Shown here: piece by piece, positions 1-7,511 of the stretch | Position numbering within the stretch: position 1 is the stretch's first letter | Layout of the letters: each line of letters opens with the position of its first letter | DNA from: Arthrobacter rhizosphaerae | GTDB taxonomy: Bacteria; Actinomycetota; Actinomycetes; Actinomycetales; Micrococcaceae | Assembly (NCBI RefSeq): GCF_023062595.1 | Contig: NZ_JALLAN010000026.1 | Location: 1-36,370 of the forward strand | Direction: 5' to 3' | DNA length: 36,370 nucleotides | Position numbers and translations under genes: made by a program | Notes under the pieces: model-generated | Told to the model about the DNA's origin: nothing | Databases searched by the model: none | What the model saw: only the letters and a program-made list of their open reading frames with translations

Positions 1-1788
1 ACGGACACCGAGCTGATGTCGGCCGCGGACGGCGTTGGTTTTCCGCTGCTGATCAAGCCGTCCGCGGGCGGCGGTGGGAAAGGCATGCATGTTGTAGAGC
101 GGCCGGAGGAGCTGGCAGCCACCCTGGCCACCGCGCGGCGAGTGGCGGCGAGTGCTTTCGGGGACGACACGCTGTTCCTGGAGCGGCTGATCCGGACGCC
201 GCGGCACATCGAGGTCCAGGTCCTGGCGGACAACCATGGCAACGTGATTCATCTGGGGGAGCGTGAGTGTTCGCTGCAACGCCGGCACCAGAAGGTCATC
301 GAGGAGGCGCCGTCCCCGCTGCTGGAATCACTCCCCGACGGCGCGGCGGTGCGGGAACGGATCGGTGAAGCTGCGTGCCAGGCAGCCCGGAGCGTGAACT
401 ACAGCGGCGCCGGGACGATAGAGTTCCTGGTTTCCGCCGAGGCCCCGGACGAGTTCTTCTTTATGGAAATGAACACCCGCCTCCAGGTCGAACATCCCGT
501 GACGGAGATGGTCACCGGCGTGGACCTGGTGGAATGGCAGGTCCGGATCGCCGCCGGTGAGGTGCTCACCGTCGCCCAGGCCGACGTCGAACTCACCGGT
601 CACGCCATCGAAGCCCGCGTCTACGCCGAAATCCCCGAACGGAACTTCCTGCCCTCCACCGGCACCGTCCTGCTGCTGGACGAAAAACCGACTGGGGCAG
701 CAGGCAGCTGCGTCCGGGTGGACTCTGCGCTCCTTAACGGACTTGAAATTTCCTCCAACTACGATCCCATGGTGTCAAAGGTCATCGCCTGGGGCGTGGA
801 CCGCAAAGCGGCGATTCATACCTTGAACAAGGCCTTAACGGATTACGCCTTGCTGGGCGTAGAGACCAACGTCGAATACCTGCGACTGCTGATCAATGAC
901 GACGACGTCTGCGCAGGGCGCCTCGACACGGGTCTTATCGAACGGAAGATTCCAGGCTTCACCTTCAGGCACGTCGACGAAGCTGAATTGGCAGCTGCTG
1001 CCGTATACATCTGGTCATTCACCAAGGCACAATCCGGATCGGGACGGGACAGGAACAGTGCGTGGGGCAACACTGACGGCTGGAGGCTGGGCAGACGCGC
1101 GCCATGGCGGCTGACCATGAAGACACCATCCGGCGAATTGGCATCCGTACAGATAACCGGTACCTGGCCGTCTGGTCCGGTTCAGGTGTGTGTCAATGGA
1201 GGCCCGGAACGAACAGCCTCCTTGACGGCACTCGCGGATTCCAGGTTTCGCCTCACCCTGGATGGTGACGACTCCATCTACTCGATGATTCCCGGATCCT
1301 GTCCCGGCGAGCCCCAAAGTACTTCATTGGGCAGGGCCCGCCCTTTGGAAGCAACCATTGTGCGTCCTGGCGAGATGTTCCTTGGTAACGGCGGGTGGGG
1401 GTGCCGTTTGGAGATCCTCAGCCGTGAATTGCGGCTGGCATATGTGCTTGCCGCCATTGAGAGGGACGAAGGCAGAGCCGATCCGCAGGTCCGCGCGCCC
1501 ATGCCCGGAACAGTGGTTTCGGTAGCCGTCAGTAACGGGGCCATCGTCACCGAAGGGCAGCTGCTGCTGGCAGTGGAAGCCATGAAAATGGAGCACCAAC
1601 TCCTCGCACCGCTGGCCGGCACCGTCCACGTCACAAGCCGAAGCGGTGACCTCGTCAAAGCCGACGAAGTGGTGGCGACAATTCATCCCCTCGATCCCGT
1701 CCCGGTCGAGGACCAACCATCCAATCTGCCAGCGAACCAGACAAAAAGAACAGACCCCAATAGTGAAACGGAGCAACACCATGCCTGA
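1..1788 (+). CDS. accA1: Acyl-CoA carboxylase biotin-carboxylase/BCCP (alpha) subunit, 5' end outside window
   Basis: The frame is open from the first base, so the N-terminal part of the biotin carboxylase domain is missing. The protein carboxylates its own biotin using ATP and bicarbonate; a separate beta subunit, not in the window, passes CO2 to an acyl-CoA. Visible motifs are the ATP-grasp glycine loop GGGGKGM (codons 23-29), the biotin-carboxylase catalytic segment EMNTRLQVEHP near codon 155, and the C-terminal biotinyl site VEAMKM with Lys at codon 529. A weakly conserved linker lies between. The stop overlaps the next start by 8 bp, so the two genes are coupled. The order carboxylase alpha, acyl-CoA dehydrogenase, MaoC, CitE matches the mycobacterial accD1-accA1-fadE19-Rv2499c-Rv2498c leucine cluster. 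Methylcrotonyl-CoA is therefore the favoured substrate (inference); a propionyl/acetyl-CoA carboxylase is the alternative. Confidence 0.9.
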   Translation, partial: TDTELMSAADGVGFPLLIKPSAGGGGKGMHVVERPEELAATLATARRVAASAFGDDTLFLERLIRTPRHIEVQVLADNHGNVIHLGERECSLQRRHQKVIEEAPSPLLESLPDGAAVRERIGEAACQAARSVNYSGAGTIEFLVSAEAPDEFFFMEMNTRLQVEHPVTEMVTGVDLVEWQVRIAAGEVLTVAQADVELTGHAIEARVYAEIPERNFLPSTGTVLLLDEKPTGAAGSCVRVDSALLNGLEISSNYDPMVSKVIAWGVDRKAAIHTLNKALTDYALLGVETNVEYLRLLINDDDVCAGRLDTGLIERKIPGFTFRHVDEAELAAAAVYIWSFTKAQSGSGRDRNSAWGNTDGWRLGRRAPWRLTMKTPSGELASVQITGTWPSGPVQVCVNGGPERTASLTALADSRFRLTLDGDDSIYSMIPGSCPGEPQSTSLGRARPLEATIVRPGEMFLGNGGWGCRLEILSRELRLAYVLAAIERDEGRADPQVRAPMPGTVVSVAVSNGAIVTEGQLLLAVEAMKMEHQLLAPLAGTVHVTSRSGDLVKADEVVATIHPLDPVPVEDQPSNLPANQTKRTDPNSETEQHHA

Positions 1789-2944
1789 TTTTGAGCTCAG
1801 CGAGGAGTACCAGGAACTCAGCAAGACAGTCAGAGAGTTCGCGGATGAGGTCGTGGCCCCGGTGTCAGCCAGGCACGATGAGGAGCACAGTTTTCCGTAT
1901 AAAGTGGTGTCGCAGATGGCCGACATGGGCCTCTTTGGTTTGCCGTTCCCGGAGGAGTTCGGTGGCATGGGCGGCGATTACTTTGCGCTGGCGCTGGCAC
2001 TGGAGCAGTTGGCCCGGGTGGATCAGTCTGTGGCGATCACCCTGGAGGCCGGCGTCTCCCTGGGCGCCATGCCTATCTACCGCTTCGGCACCGATGCCCA
2101 GAAGAAGGAATGGCTCCCTGCGCTGGCCTCCGGTAAGGCGCTCGCTGGATTCGGACTGACGGAGCCTGAGGCGGGCTCGGATGCCGGCGGCACCAAGACC
2201 ACCGCCAGGCTGGAAGGCGGCGAATGGATCATCAACGGGAACAAGGAATTCATCACCAACTCGGGCACGGACATCACCCGGCTGGTCACGGTCACCGCCG
2301 TCACAGGCAGGCACGAGCGCAAGGACGGGAGCATCAAGAAGGAAATCTCCACCATCCTGGTGCCCACCAGCACGCCCGGATTCAAGGCCGAGAAAGCGTA
2401 CAACAAGGTGGGCTGGAACGCCTCCGACACCCACCCCCTGACGCTCAAAGACGTCCACGTTCCGGAAGAAAACCTGCTCGGAGAACAGGGCAGGGGCTAC
2501 GCGAACTTCCTGTCCATTCTCGACGAAGGCCGGATCGCCATCGCCGCCCTGGCCACCGGAGCGGCCCAAGGCTGTGTGGACCTCTCGGTTAAATACGCCA
2601 AGGAACGCAGTGCTTTTGGCCATCACATCGGCAAGTACCAGGCCATCGCCTTCAAGATCGCCCGCATGCAGGCCCGCGCCCACACTGCACGGTTGGCCTA
2701 CTACGATGCGGCCGCGAGGATGCTGGCGGGGAAGCCGTTCAAGACCGAAGCCGCCATAGCTAAGATGGTCGCAGGCGAGGCAGCCATGGACAATGCGCGG
2801 GATGCCACCCAGGTGTTCGGCGGCTATGGCTTCATCAACGAATTCACCGTGGCACGCCACTACCGCGACTCCAAGATCCTTGAAGTCGGGGAGGGCACCA
2901 CCGAGGTTCAGCTGATGCTCATCGCCCGCGAACTCGGCTTGTAG
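1781..2944 (+). CDS. Acyl-CoA dehydrogenase (branched/short-chain type)
   Basis: FAD enzyme that introduces the alpha-beta double bond into an acyl-CoA and passes electrons to ETF. At 387 residues it has the usual family length. It shows the N-terminal helical domain, the FAD/substrate signature GFGLTEPEAGSDAGG, and the C-terminal VFGGYGFINEF and VGEGTTEVQ segments. The ATG at 1781 is chosen because GGAG lies at 1770-1773 and the protein starts like family members (MPDFELSEE); longer starts upstream are inside the carboxylase gene. Context suggests isovaleryl-CoA or another branched short-chain substrate. One oddity: glutamate occupies the canonical catalytic-base position before GTTE. Human-type isovaleryl-CoA dehydrogenase has Ala there and uses a glutamate elsewhere, so the substrate should not be assumed. 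The divergent etfBA operon nearby supplies the expected electron acceptor. Confidence 0.93.
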   Translation: MPDFELSEEYQELSKTVREFADEVVAPVSARHDEEHSFPYKVVSQMADMGLFGLPFPEEFGGMGGDYFALALALEQLARVDQSVAITLEAGVSLGAMPIYRFGTDAQKKEWLPALASGKALAGFGLTEPEAGSDAGGTKTTARLEGGEWIINGNKEFITNSGTDITRLVTVTAVTGRHERKDGSIKKEISTILVPTSTPGFKAEKAYNKVGWNASDTHPLTLKDVHVPEENLLGEQGRGYANFLSILDEGRIAIAALATGAAQGCVDLSVKYAKERSAFGHHIGKYQAIAFKIARMQARAHTARLAYYDAAARMLAGKPFKTEAAIAKMVAGEAAMDNARDATQVFGGYGFINEFTVARHYRDSKILEVGEGTTEVQLMLIARELGL

Positions 2945-2950
2945 CTCAGA

Positions 2951-3496
2951 GTGACCGCACTCATGGATGAAGAGACCGCAAACCCCACCACTGTCCGTTG
3001 CCCCAGCAACCGCATCGTTGAACAGCGTGGGCTGTATTTCGATGAACTCGAAGAAGGCGTCGTTTACGCGCACCGGCCCGGGAGGACAGTAACGGAAACA
3101 GACAACGTACTGTTCACCACCATGACTATGAACACGCAGGCGCTTCATCTGGATTCAGCATGGAGTGCAGGGCAGCCCTTTGGCCAGCGACTGATTAATT
3201 CAATGTTTACCCTGGCCACTGTCGTAGGTCAGTCCGTGCCCCAGCTGACGCAAGGCACCATAGTCGCCCAACTCGGACTGACAGACATCACTTTCCCTCA
3301 CCCGCTGTACCACGGAGACACCCTCTACACGGAGACGGTTATCAGCCAGAAGCGGCCATCTGCGTCCCGCCCCGGCCAAGGAATCGTGACGATGAAACAC
3401 GTGGGCCGTAACCAGTACGGGAACGTGGTCGCCGTCGTGACGAGGAGCAGCCTGATGTGGACCAGAAAAGCACACATCTTGCAGCAGGGCGGGTAA
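2951..3496 (+). CDS. MaoC-type hydratase/dehydratase
   Basis: Hot-dog fold enoyl-CoA hydratase family protein of 181 residues. The signature MTMNTQALHLDSAWSA resembles the hydratase motif of mesaconyl/itaconyl-type MaoC proteins, with Asn-Thr-Gln before the conserved His. The start is GTG 2951 or ATG 2963; neither has a strong ribosome site, but both lie just after the previous stop (gap 6 or 18 bp), consistent with coupling. Its mycobacterial positional counterpart (Rv2499c) lies between fadE19 and a CitE-like lyase. Such a protein could hydrate the unsaturated branched CoA ester produced by the upstream enzymes, such as 3-methylglutaconyl-CoA or itaconyl-CoA. That assignment is inference from gene order and family; the sequence alone shows only the fold and the His-Asp region. 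Confidence 0.85.
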   Translation: MTALMDEETANPTTVRCPSNRIVEQRGLYFDELEEGVVYAHRPGRTVTETDNVLFTTMTMNTQALHLDSAWSAGQPFGQRLINSMFTLATVVGQSVPQLTQGTIVAQLGLTDITFPHPLYHGDTLYTETVISQKRPSASRPGQGIVTMKHVGRNQYGNVVAVVTRSSLMWTRKAHILQQGG

Positions 3497-3497
3497 C

Positions 3498-4331
3498 ATG
3501 ACCGCGAATCTGGTACAGGGGCCCGCTCTCCTGTTTTGCCCGGCTGACCGGCCCGAACGCTACCAGAAAGCAGCGGAACGGGCAGACACCGTGATCCTGG
3601 ACCTGGAGGACGCTGTGTCGCCCGAAAATAAAGAACTCGCCCGCCTGGCTATCCTGACCCAGGCGCCCGACTCCGCGCTCGACCCACGCCGAACGATTGT
3701 CCGGATAAATCCAGCCGGAACGGAGGAACTCGCCAGGGACCTCGAGTGCCTGGCGCAGACGCCGTACCGAACCGTCATGCTGGCTAAGGCTGAGCAGGCT
3801 TGGCAGTTGCGAACCCTACAGGGCTACGCAGTCATTGCCCTTTGCGAGACCGCTGCCGGGATCGTCAACGTATCCCAGATTGCGGCCGAGCCTAATGTCA
3901 TGGCCCTGATGTGGGGAGCCGAAGACCTGGTGGCATCCCTGGGCGGAACGTCAAGCAGGACGGAAGAGGGCCGTTATCGTGCTGTCGCAATGCATGCACG
4001 GTCAGCCGTGCTTCTGGCTGGTGTTGCGGCCGGCAAACATGTCGTCGATTCCGTCTTTGTCGACATCTCGGATCTCGATGGATTGGCCTTCGAGGCTGCT
4101 GACGCTGTGGCCTCCGGGTTCGCGTCAAAGGCATGTATTCATCCAAGCCAGGTGAACATCGTCCGTGAGGCCTACGCACCCACGCCAGAGGAAGTCCTGG
4201 CTGCATCGAAGCTGCTCAGGGCAGCAGCGGACGCAGGCAATGGCGTCTTCAGCTACAGCGGAAAGATGGTTGACGGGCCGATCCTGAAGCACGCCCAGGC
4301 AACACTCATCCGGGCAAATCTCATAAAGTAG
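3498..4331 (+). CDS. citE: CitE-like (HpcH/HpaI family) beta-hydroxyacyl-CoA lyase
   Basis: TIM-barrel, Mg-dependent C-C lyase of 277 residues. Family marks are DLEDAV (residues 35-40), Arg69 in RINPAG, Glu117 in CETAAG and Asp143 in WGAEDL as metal ligands, and the C-terminal KACIHPSQ segment. There is no citrate-lyase alpha or gamma gene nearby, so it is a stand-alone CitE-like protein. In mycobacteria the gene in this operon position (Rv2498c) is known as a bifunctional lyase/thioesterase acting on hydroxymethylglutaryl-CoA and citramalyl-CoA, linking leucine and itaconate breakdown. The same job is inferred here from gene order. The ATG follows the MaoC stop by one base, indicating coupling, and the gene ends inside a strong terminator. 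Malyl-CoA or another beta-hydroxyacyl-CoA remains possible as substrate. Confidence 0.88.
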   Translation: MTANLVQGPALLFCPADRPERYQKAAERADTVILDLEDAVSPENKELARLAILTQAPDSALDPRRTIVRINPAGTEELARDLECLAQTPYRTVMLAKAEQAWQLRTLQGYAVIALCETAAGIVNVSQIAAEPNVMALMWGAEDLVASLGGTSSRTEEGRYRAVAMHARSAVLLAGVAAGKHVVDSVFVDISDLDGLAFEAADAVASGFASKACIHPSQVNIVREAYAPTPEEVLAASKLLRAAADAGNGVFSYSGKMVDGPILKHAQATLIRANLIK

Positions 4332-4367
4332 GCAGGCCCTCGTCGAGTGACGAGGGCCCTGCCTTTT
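4331..4367 (+). terminator. Rho-independent terminator of the leucine-type operon
   Basis: A GC-rich stem-loop directly after the citE stop: GGCAGGCCCTCGTC (4331-4344) pairs with GACGAGGGCCCTGCC (4349-4363) with one bulged base and a GAGT loop, followed by TTTT. The stem begins on the last base of the stop codon. Confidence 0.9.
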
Positions 4368-4448
4368 GCGGACGAACCACGGGGGCGCTTCGCTTGTCCC
4401 AGTTACGGGGAAGCGGAGCGCCCTGCATTGTTCCGCGGGAGGAAAGAC

Positions 4449-4484
4449 GACAACCCCGACGGCTCCGCCGCTGTCGGGGTTGTC
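4449..4484 (-). terminator. Terminator hairpin downstream of the cytochrome b gene
   Basis: A perfect 12-bp inverted repeat: GACAACCCCGAC (4449-4460) and GTCGGGGTTGTC (4473-4484) with a 12-base loop, 13 bp past the stop of the minus-strand gene. On the minus strand the stem is followed by a short T run (GTCTTTCC). It separates the two convergent operons. Confidence 0.75.
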
Positions 4485-4497
4485 ACTGGACGGACAG

Positions 4498-5439
4498 CTA
4501 GCGGGTGACTGAGCCAGTCAGTGAGGCCACGGGGCGCAGAAACAGGGGTTTGGTCAGGAACCAGGCGGCGACCATGACGATCAGCGAAGCGCCGAAGATC
4601 CAGAATCCGGTCCAGTTCTCCTCGTTGCTTGATGCGTACATGTGGTTGAGGTTGCGCAAAGCGCCTGTGGCGAGTACCAGGGCCACATGAACGACGACGA
4701 ACCCTACGAAGTAAATCATCACCGGAAAGTGGAGAGCCCGGGCGACCTCTATGGGGTACATCCGATTGAGCTTGCTGAGTTGTTTTGGCCACAGTGGGGA
4801 CATTCGCAGCCCGGTGAGAAAAGCCAAGGGTGCCGCCATGAAGACGGTGACGAAATAGGCGAGCAACTGCAGCGCGTTGTAGTTAACCCAGCCGTCCTCC
4901 GTCGGCCAATCCAGGGCAAGGTACTGCAGCCCCGCTGACAGTGCGTTAGGAACGATATCCCAACTTGTGGGAACGATTCGCTGCCAATGCCCTGTCATAA
5001 ATAACAGGATGACGAAAATGATGCCGTTCAGAATCCAAAGTACATCGAGGGTCAGGTGAAGCCACAGGTCGAGACTGATTTTAGTTGGCGCCCTCTTGGT
5101 CCGAACAAAGCCTCTGTTGTTCCGGGTCCAATGCCCGTTCGGCCGAGTATCGGTCCGTATCTGCCACCCCGTCCTAATGATCAGTACCAGAAAGAACGTG
5201 TTGAGAAAGTGCTGCCAACCGAGCCAGGCGGGAAAGCCAGCGGGCGTTCCTTCTGGGCGCTTTGTGTGCCCTTGGAATTCTTGAAGGAATGAAGTGGTGC
5301 CGTCAAGGGCCATGAACCATTTCGCTGCCAAGACGGCGGCAAGCAGCAGCAGCAGGGCCGCTGCCGCGGTTAATGCCAGTCGTGTCCATTTTGTCCATTT
5401 TGTCTTCGGCGTTTGCCGATTCTTCACTGAGGTTGGCAT
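4498..5439 (-). CDS. Six-helix cytochrome b (b561/PhsC-like) membrane protein
   Basis: Integral membrane protein of 313 residues with about six hydrophobic helices near residues 21-43, 78-95, 127-150, 187-210, 234-258 and 277-300. Candidate haem ligands are His77, His128 and the pair His237/His251. The pair lies 14 residues apart in one helix, the spacing seen in di-haem b-type membrane subunits such as the thiosulfate-reductase cytochrome b family. The gene starts 3 bp after the etfA stop, with its GGAAG ribosome site inside the end of etfA, so it is the last gene of etfB-etfA-cytb. No ferredoxin, molybdoenzyme or ETF-quinone oxidoreductase subunit accompanies it. Co-expression suggests it carries electrons between ETF and the quinone pool (inference). 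A cytochrome for an unlinked oxidoreductase is the alternative. Confidence 0.75.
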   Translation of the reverse strand: MPTSVKNRQTPKTKWTKWTRLALTAAAALLLLLAAVLAAKWFMALDGTTSFLQEFQGHTKRPEGTPAGFPAWLGWQHFLNTFFLVLIIRTGWQIRTDTRPNGHWTRNNRGFVRTKRAPTKISLDLWLHLTLDVLWILNGIIFVILLFMTGHWQRIVPTSWDIVPNALSAGLQYLALDWPTEDGWVNYNALQLLAYFVTVFMAAPLAFLTGLRMSPLWPKQLSKLNRMYPIEVARALHFPVMIYFVGFVVVHVALVLATGALRNLNHMYASSNEENWTGFWIFGASLIVMVAAWFLTKPLFLRPVASLTGSVTR

Positions 5440-5442
5440 GGC

Positions 5443-6417
5443 CTAGCTGCTTCCTTGTGACCGTGACCGGATGGCCGATATCAGCTGCGGTACCACGGCG
5501 AAAACGTCCCCAACGATTCCAAAGTCAGCCACATCGAAAATTGGTGCGTCCTCGTCGGAGTTGATGGCCACGATTGTTTTTGCCGTCTGCATGCCTGCCC
5601 TATGTTGTATTGCCCCGGAGATTCCCAGAGCGATGTAAAGTTCCGGGGTTACGCTGACCCCGGTCTGCCCAACTTGGGAGCTTTGAGCAACGTAGCCGGC
5701 GTCAACGGCGGCACGAGAGGCGCCCACTGCCGCGTCGAGTACGTCGGCGAGTTCTTCAACCAGGGCGAAGTTTTCTTTGGAACCCATGCCCCGACCGCCG
5801 GACACAACCTTGCCAGCCGTGCGCAGATCGGGACGGGACGAGGCGACGACAGCTGTGGATCCTTCGACTACGCCGGATCCTTCCGGATTGAGGGTCAAAT
5901 GATGCACAGTAACGTGAGCAGCTACTTCAGGTGCCCTGCCCTCCAGAACACCTGACTGCACTGTGATGATGGGCAACCCCCCTTCAGCCGTAGATTCCAC
6001 GGAATACGAGCCGCCGAAGACTGAGTTTGTTGCCACGATGCGTTCACCATCGAATCTAACTGCGACAGCGTTGGCAAGGAGGACGCCTTCGGTACGTGCG
6101 ACCAGCCGCGCGGCTGCTTCGCGACCATCAATTGTGCTGGAGGCCAGCACAGCGGAGGGCCGGAACTTTTGAACAGCCTGCCAGAGAGCTTCAACCTGGG
6201 GTGTCAGGAGCAGCATCGGTTCCGTTTCGGTTTGGCCAAGGAAAACGTGCTGCGCTCCGAGTGAGCCCAGCTCCGTGACTATCCCGGGCGCCACATGGGG
6301 TGTGGCCAGAACCGCAACAGGGGTGCCCAGTGTGGAAGCCAAGGACAGCAATTCGCCGGCACTTCGGGAGATGTTCCCTGCGGTCGAAAGTTCAACGAGC
6401 ACTAGTATGTTTGACAT
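5443..6417 (-). CDS. etfA: Electron transfer flavoprotein alpha subunit
   Basis: FAD-binding subunit of the ETF heterodimer, 324 residues, the normal length. The C-terminal FAD domain is clear: VSGGRGMGSKENF, GQTGVSVTPELYIALGISGAIQH and NSDEDAPIFDVADFGIVGD. The ATG at 6417 has a strong AGGAGG site just upstream (6424-6429 on the plus strand as cctcct). It follows etfB by 12 bp and precedes the cytochrome b by 3 bp. It accepts electrons from acyl-CoA dehydrogenases, such as the one at 1781, and hands them to the membrane chain. Confidence 0.95.
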   Translation of the reverse strand: MSNILVLVELSTAGNISRSAGELLSLASTLGTPVAVLATPHVAPGIVTELGSLGAQHVFLGQTETEPMLLLTPQVEALWQAVQKFRPSAVLASSTIDGREAAARLVARTEGVLLANAVAVRFDGERIVATNSVFGGSYSVESTAEGGLPIITVQSGVLEGRAPEVAAHVTVHHLTLNPEGSGVVEGSTAVVASSRPDLRTAGKVVSGGRGMGSKENFALVEELADVLDAAVGASRAAVDAGYVAQSSQVGQTGVSVTPELYIALGISGAIQHRAGMQTAKTIVAINSDEDAPIFDVADFGIVGDVFAVVPQLISAIRSRSQGSS

Positions 6418-6429
6418 TTTTGTCCTCCT

Positions 6430-7209
6430 TTAGAGCAGCCGGCCGGCGGCAAGGAATTCAGCAAGCTCAACACCGGCGGTACCACTGTCGAAGATCTTCT
6501 TTCCTGCTTGACGGGCCGGGCGTGCTGCAACGGAAACGACCACTGAGCGTGCTGCGGCTGAACGTTCCGAGGGATCCAGGCTCAGGTCCGCCAGGGACAA
6601 GGTCTTCACGGGTTTTCGCTTCGCCGTCAACATGCCTTTGAAATTTGGAAAGCGCGCCTCAGGTGAACGCTCAGTCACCGTGATAACCGCGGGCAAGGAA
6701 GCGCGGACACTGAGCGTGCCTGATTCAACCTCACGCTGACCTGTGACGGAGGTGCTGTGAATGTCCACCGCGCTGATCGAACCGAGAAGGGGCAATGAAA
6801 GGCGTTCAGCCACCATGGCCGGAACCGCTCCACCGCGCCCATCGGTCGACTCGTTTCCGGCCACGACGAGGTCAAAGGCAGTTGTTTTTAGAGCGGCCGA
6901 AAGCGCTTTCGATGTCCAGGCGGCGTCCCCGCCCGAAAGATTAACGTCCAGCAAATGAATGGCGGCGTCAGCTCCCATGGACAAAGCTTTTCGAAGGGCT
7001 TGACTGGTGCCCTGTGGCCCCATGGACAAGGCCACCACCTCAGTTCCTTTGTGGGAATCCTTGTACTGAAGAGCCACTTCCAGGCCTCGCTCGTTGACTT
7101 CGTCGATCACGCCTTCGGTTGAGCTTCTGTCGAGAAGGCCTGTTGCAGAATCAAGGTGCCTGTCCTCGGACGTGTCTGGCACCTGCTTAATCAGAACGAT
7201 GATCTTCAT
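6430..7209 (-). CDS. etfB: Electron transfer flavoprotein beta subunit
   Basis: Partner of EtfA, 259 residues, beginning MKIIVLIKQVPDTSEDRHLD as is typical. The AMP-binding region is visible as AGNESTDGRGGAVPAMVAERLSLPLL. The start at 7209 is preferred over a longer in-frame start at 7311 because AAGGAG lies 7 bp upstream and the extra 34 residues do not resemble the family. First gene of the etfB-etfA-cytochrome b operon, which is convergent with the acyl-CoA degradation operon it probably serves. Confidence 0.95.
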   Translation of the reverse strand: MKIIVLIKQVPDTSEDRHLDSATGLLDRSSTEGVIDEVNERGLEVALQYKDSHKGTEVVALSMGPQGTSQALRKALSMGADAAIHLLDVNLSGGDAAWTSKALSAALKTTAFDLVVAGNESTDGRGGAVPAMVAERLSLPLLGSISAVDIHSTSVTGQREVESGTLSVRASLPAVITVTERSPEARFPNFKGMLTAKRKPVKTLSLADLSLDPSERSAAARSVVVSVAARPARQAGKKIFDSGTAGVELAEFLAAGRLL

Positions 7210-7511
7210 TGAACAACTCCTTGTGGAACTGGGCCTGTCACAACAAACACGTAGTGAAGCAGCTGGCCATGGGTTGCCCGCCACGCTAGTAACCCGCTTT
7301 CCTGCGGGCAACAGAGGCGAATGCGGCCAGTCACCGTGCGCGAAATTCAGGGTTTGATACTGCCAAGGTTGTGCATCGTGTTAGATCGGCGCCAACTGGC
7401 CGGATACGAGTGCGCGTTCTTGTAGGGCATGGTCAGGATGACTGAAATCCAGTCTCTCGGCGGCCCTTGGGGCTGTGCTGCCGACAGGGTTGGCACCGAC
7501 CGGGCACCGGA
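7210..7511. other. Intergenic region upstream of etfB
   Basis: About 300 bp between two minus-strand genes. It must hold the etfB promoter, but no convincing -35/-10 pair stands out. No clear terminator hairpin follows the debranching-enzyme stop at 7512, and no gene is seen. Confidence 0.5.

Noticed and set aside
1781..1788. Frameshift between the carboxylase and acyl-CoA dehydrogenase genes
   Set aside because: The 8-bp overlap has a proper ribosome site and both proteins end and begin at normal family positions. It is ordinary translational coupling.
5383..5401. Tandem GTCCATTTT repeat near the cytochrome b start
   Set aside because: Only two units, encoding KWTKWT in the basic N-terminal tail. 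Too short to support a role.
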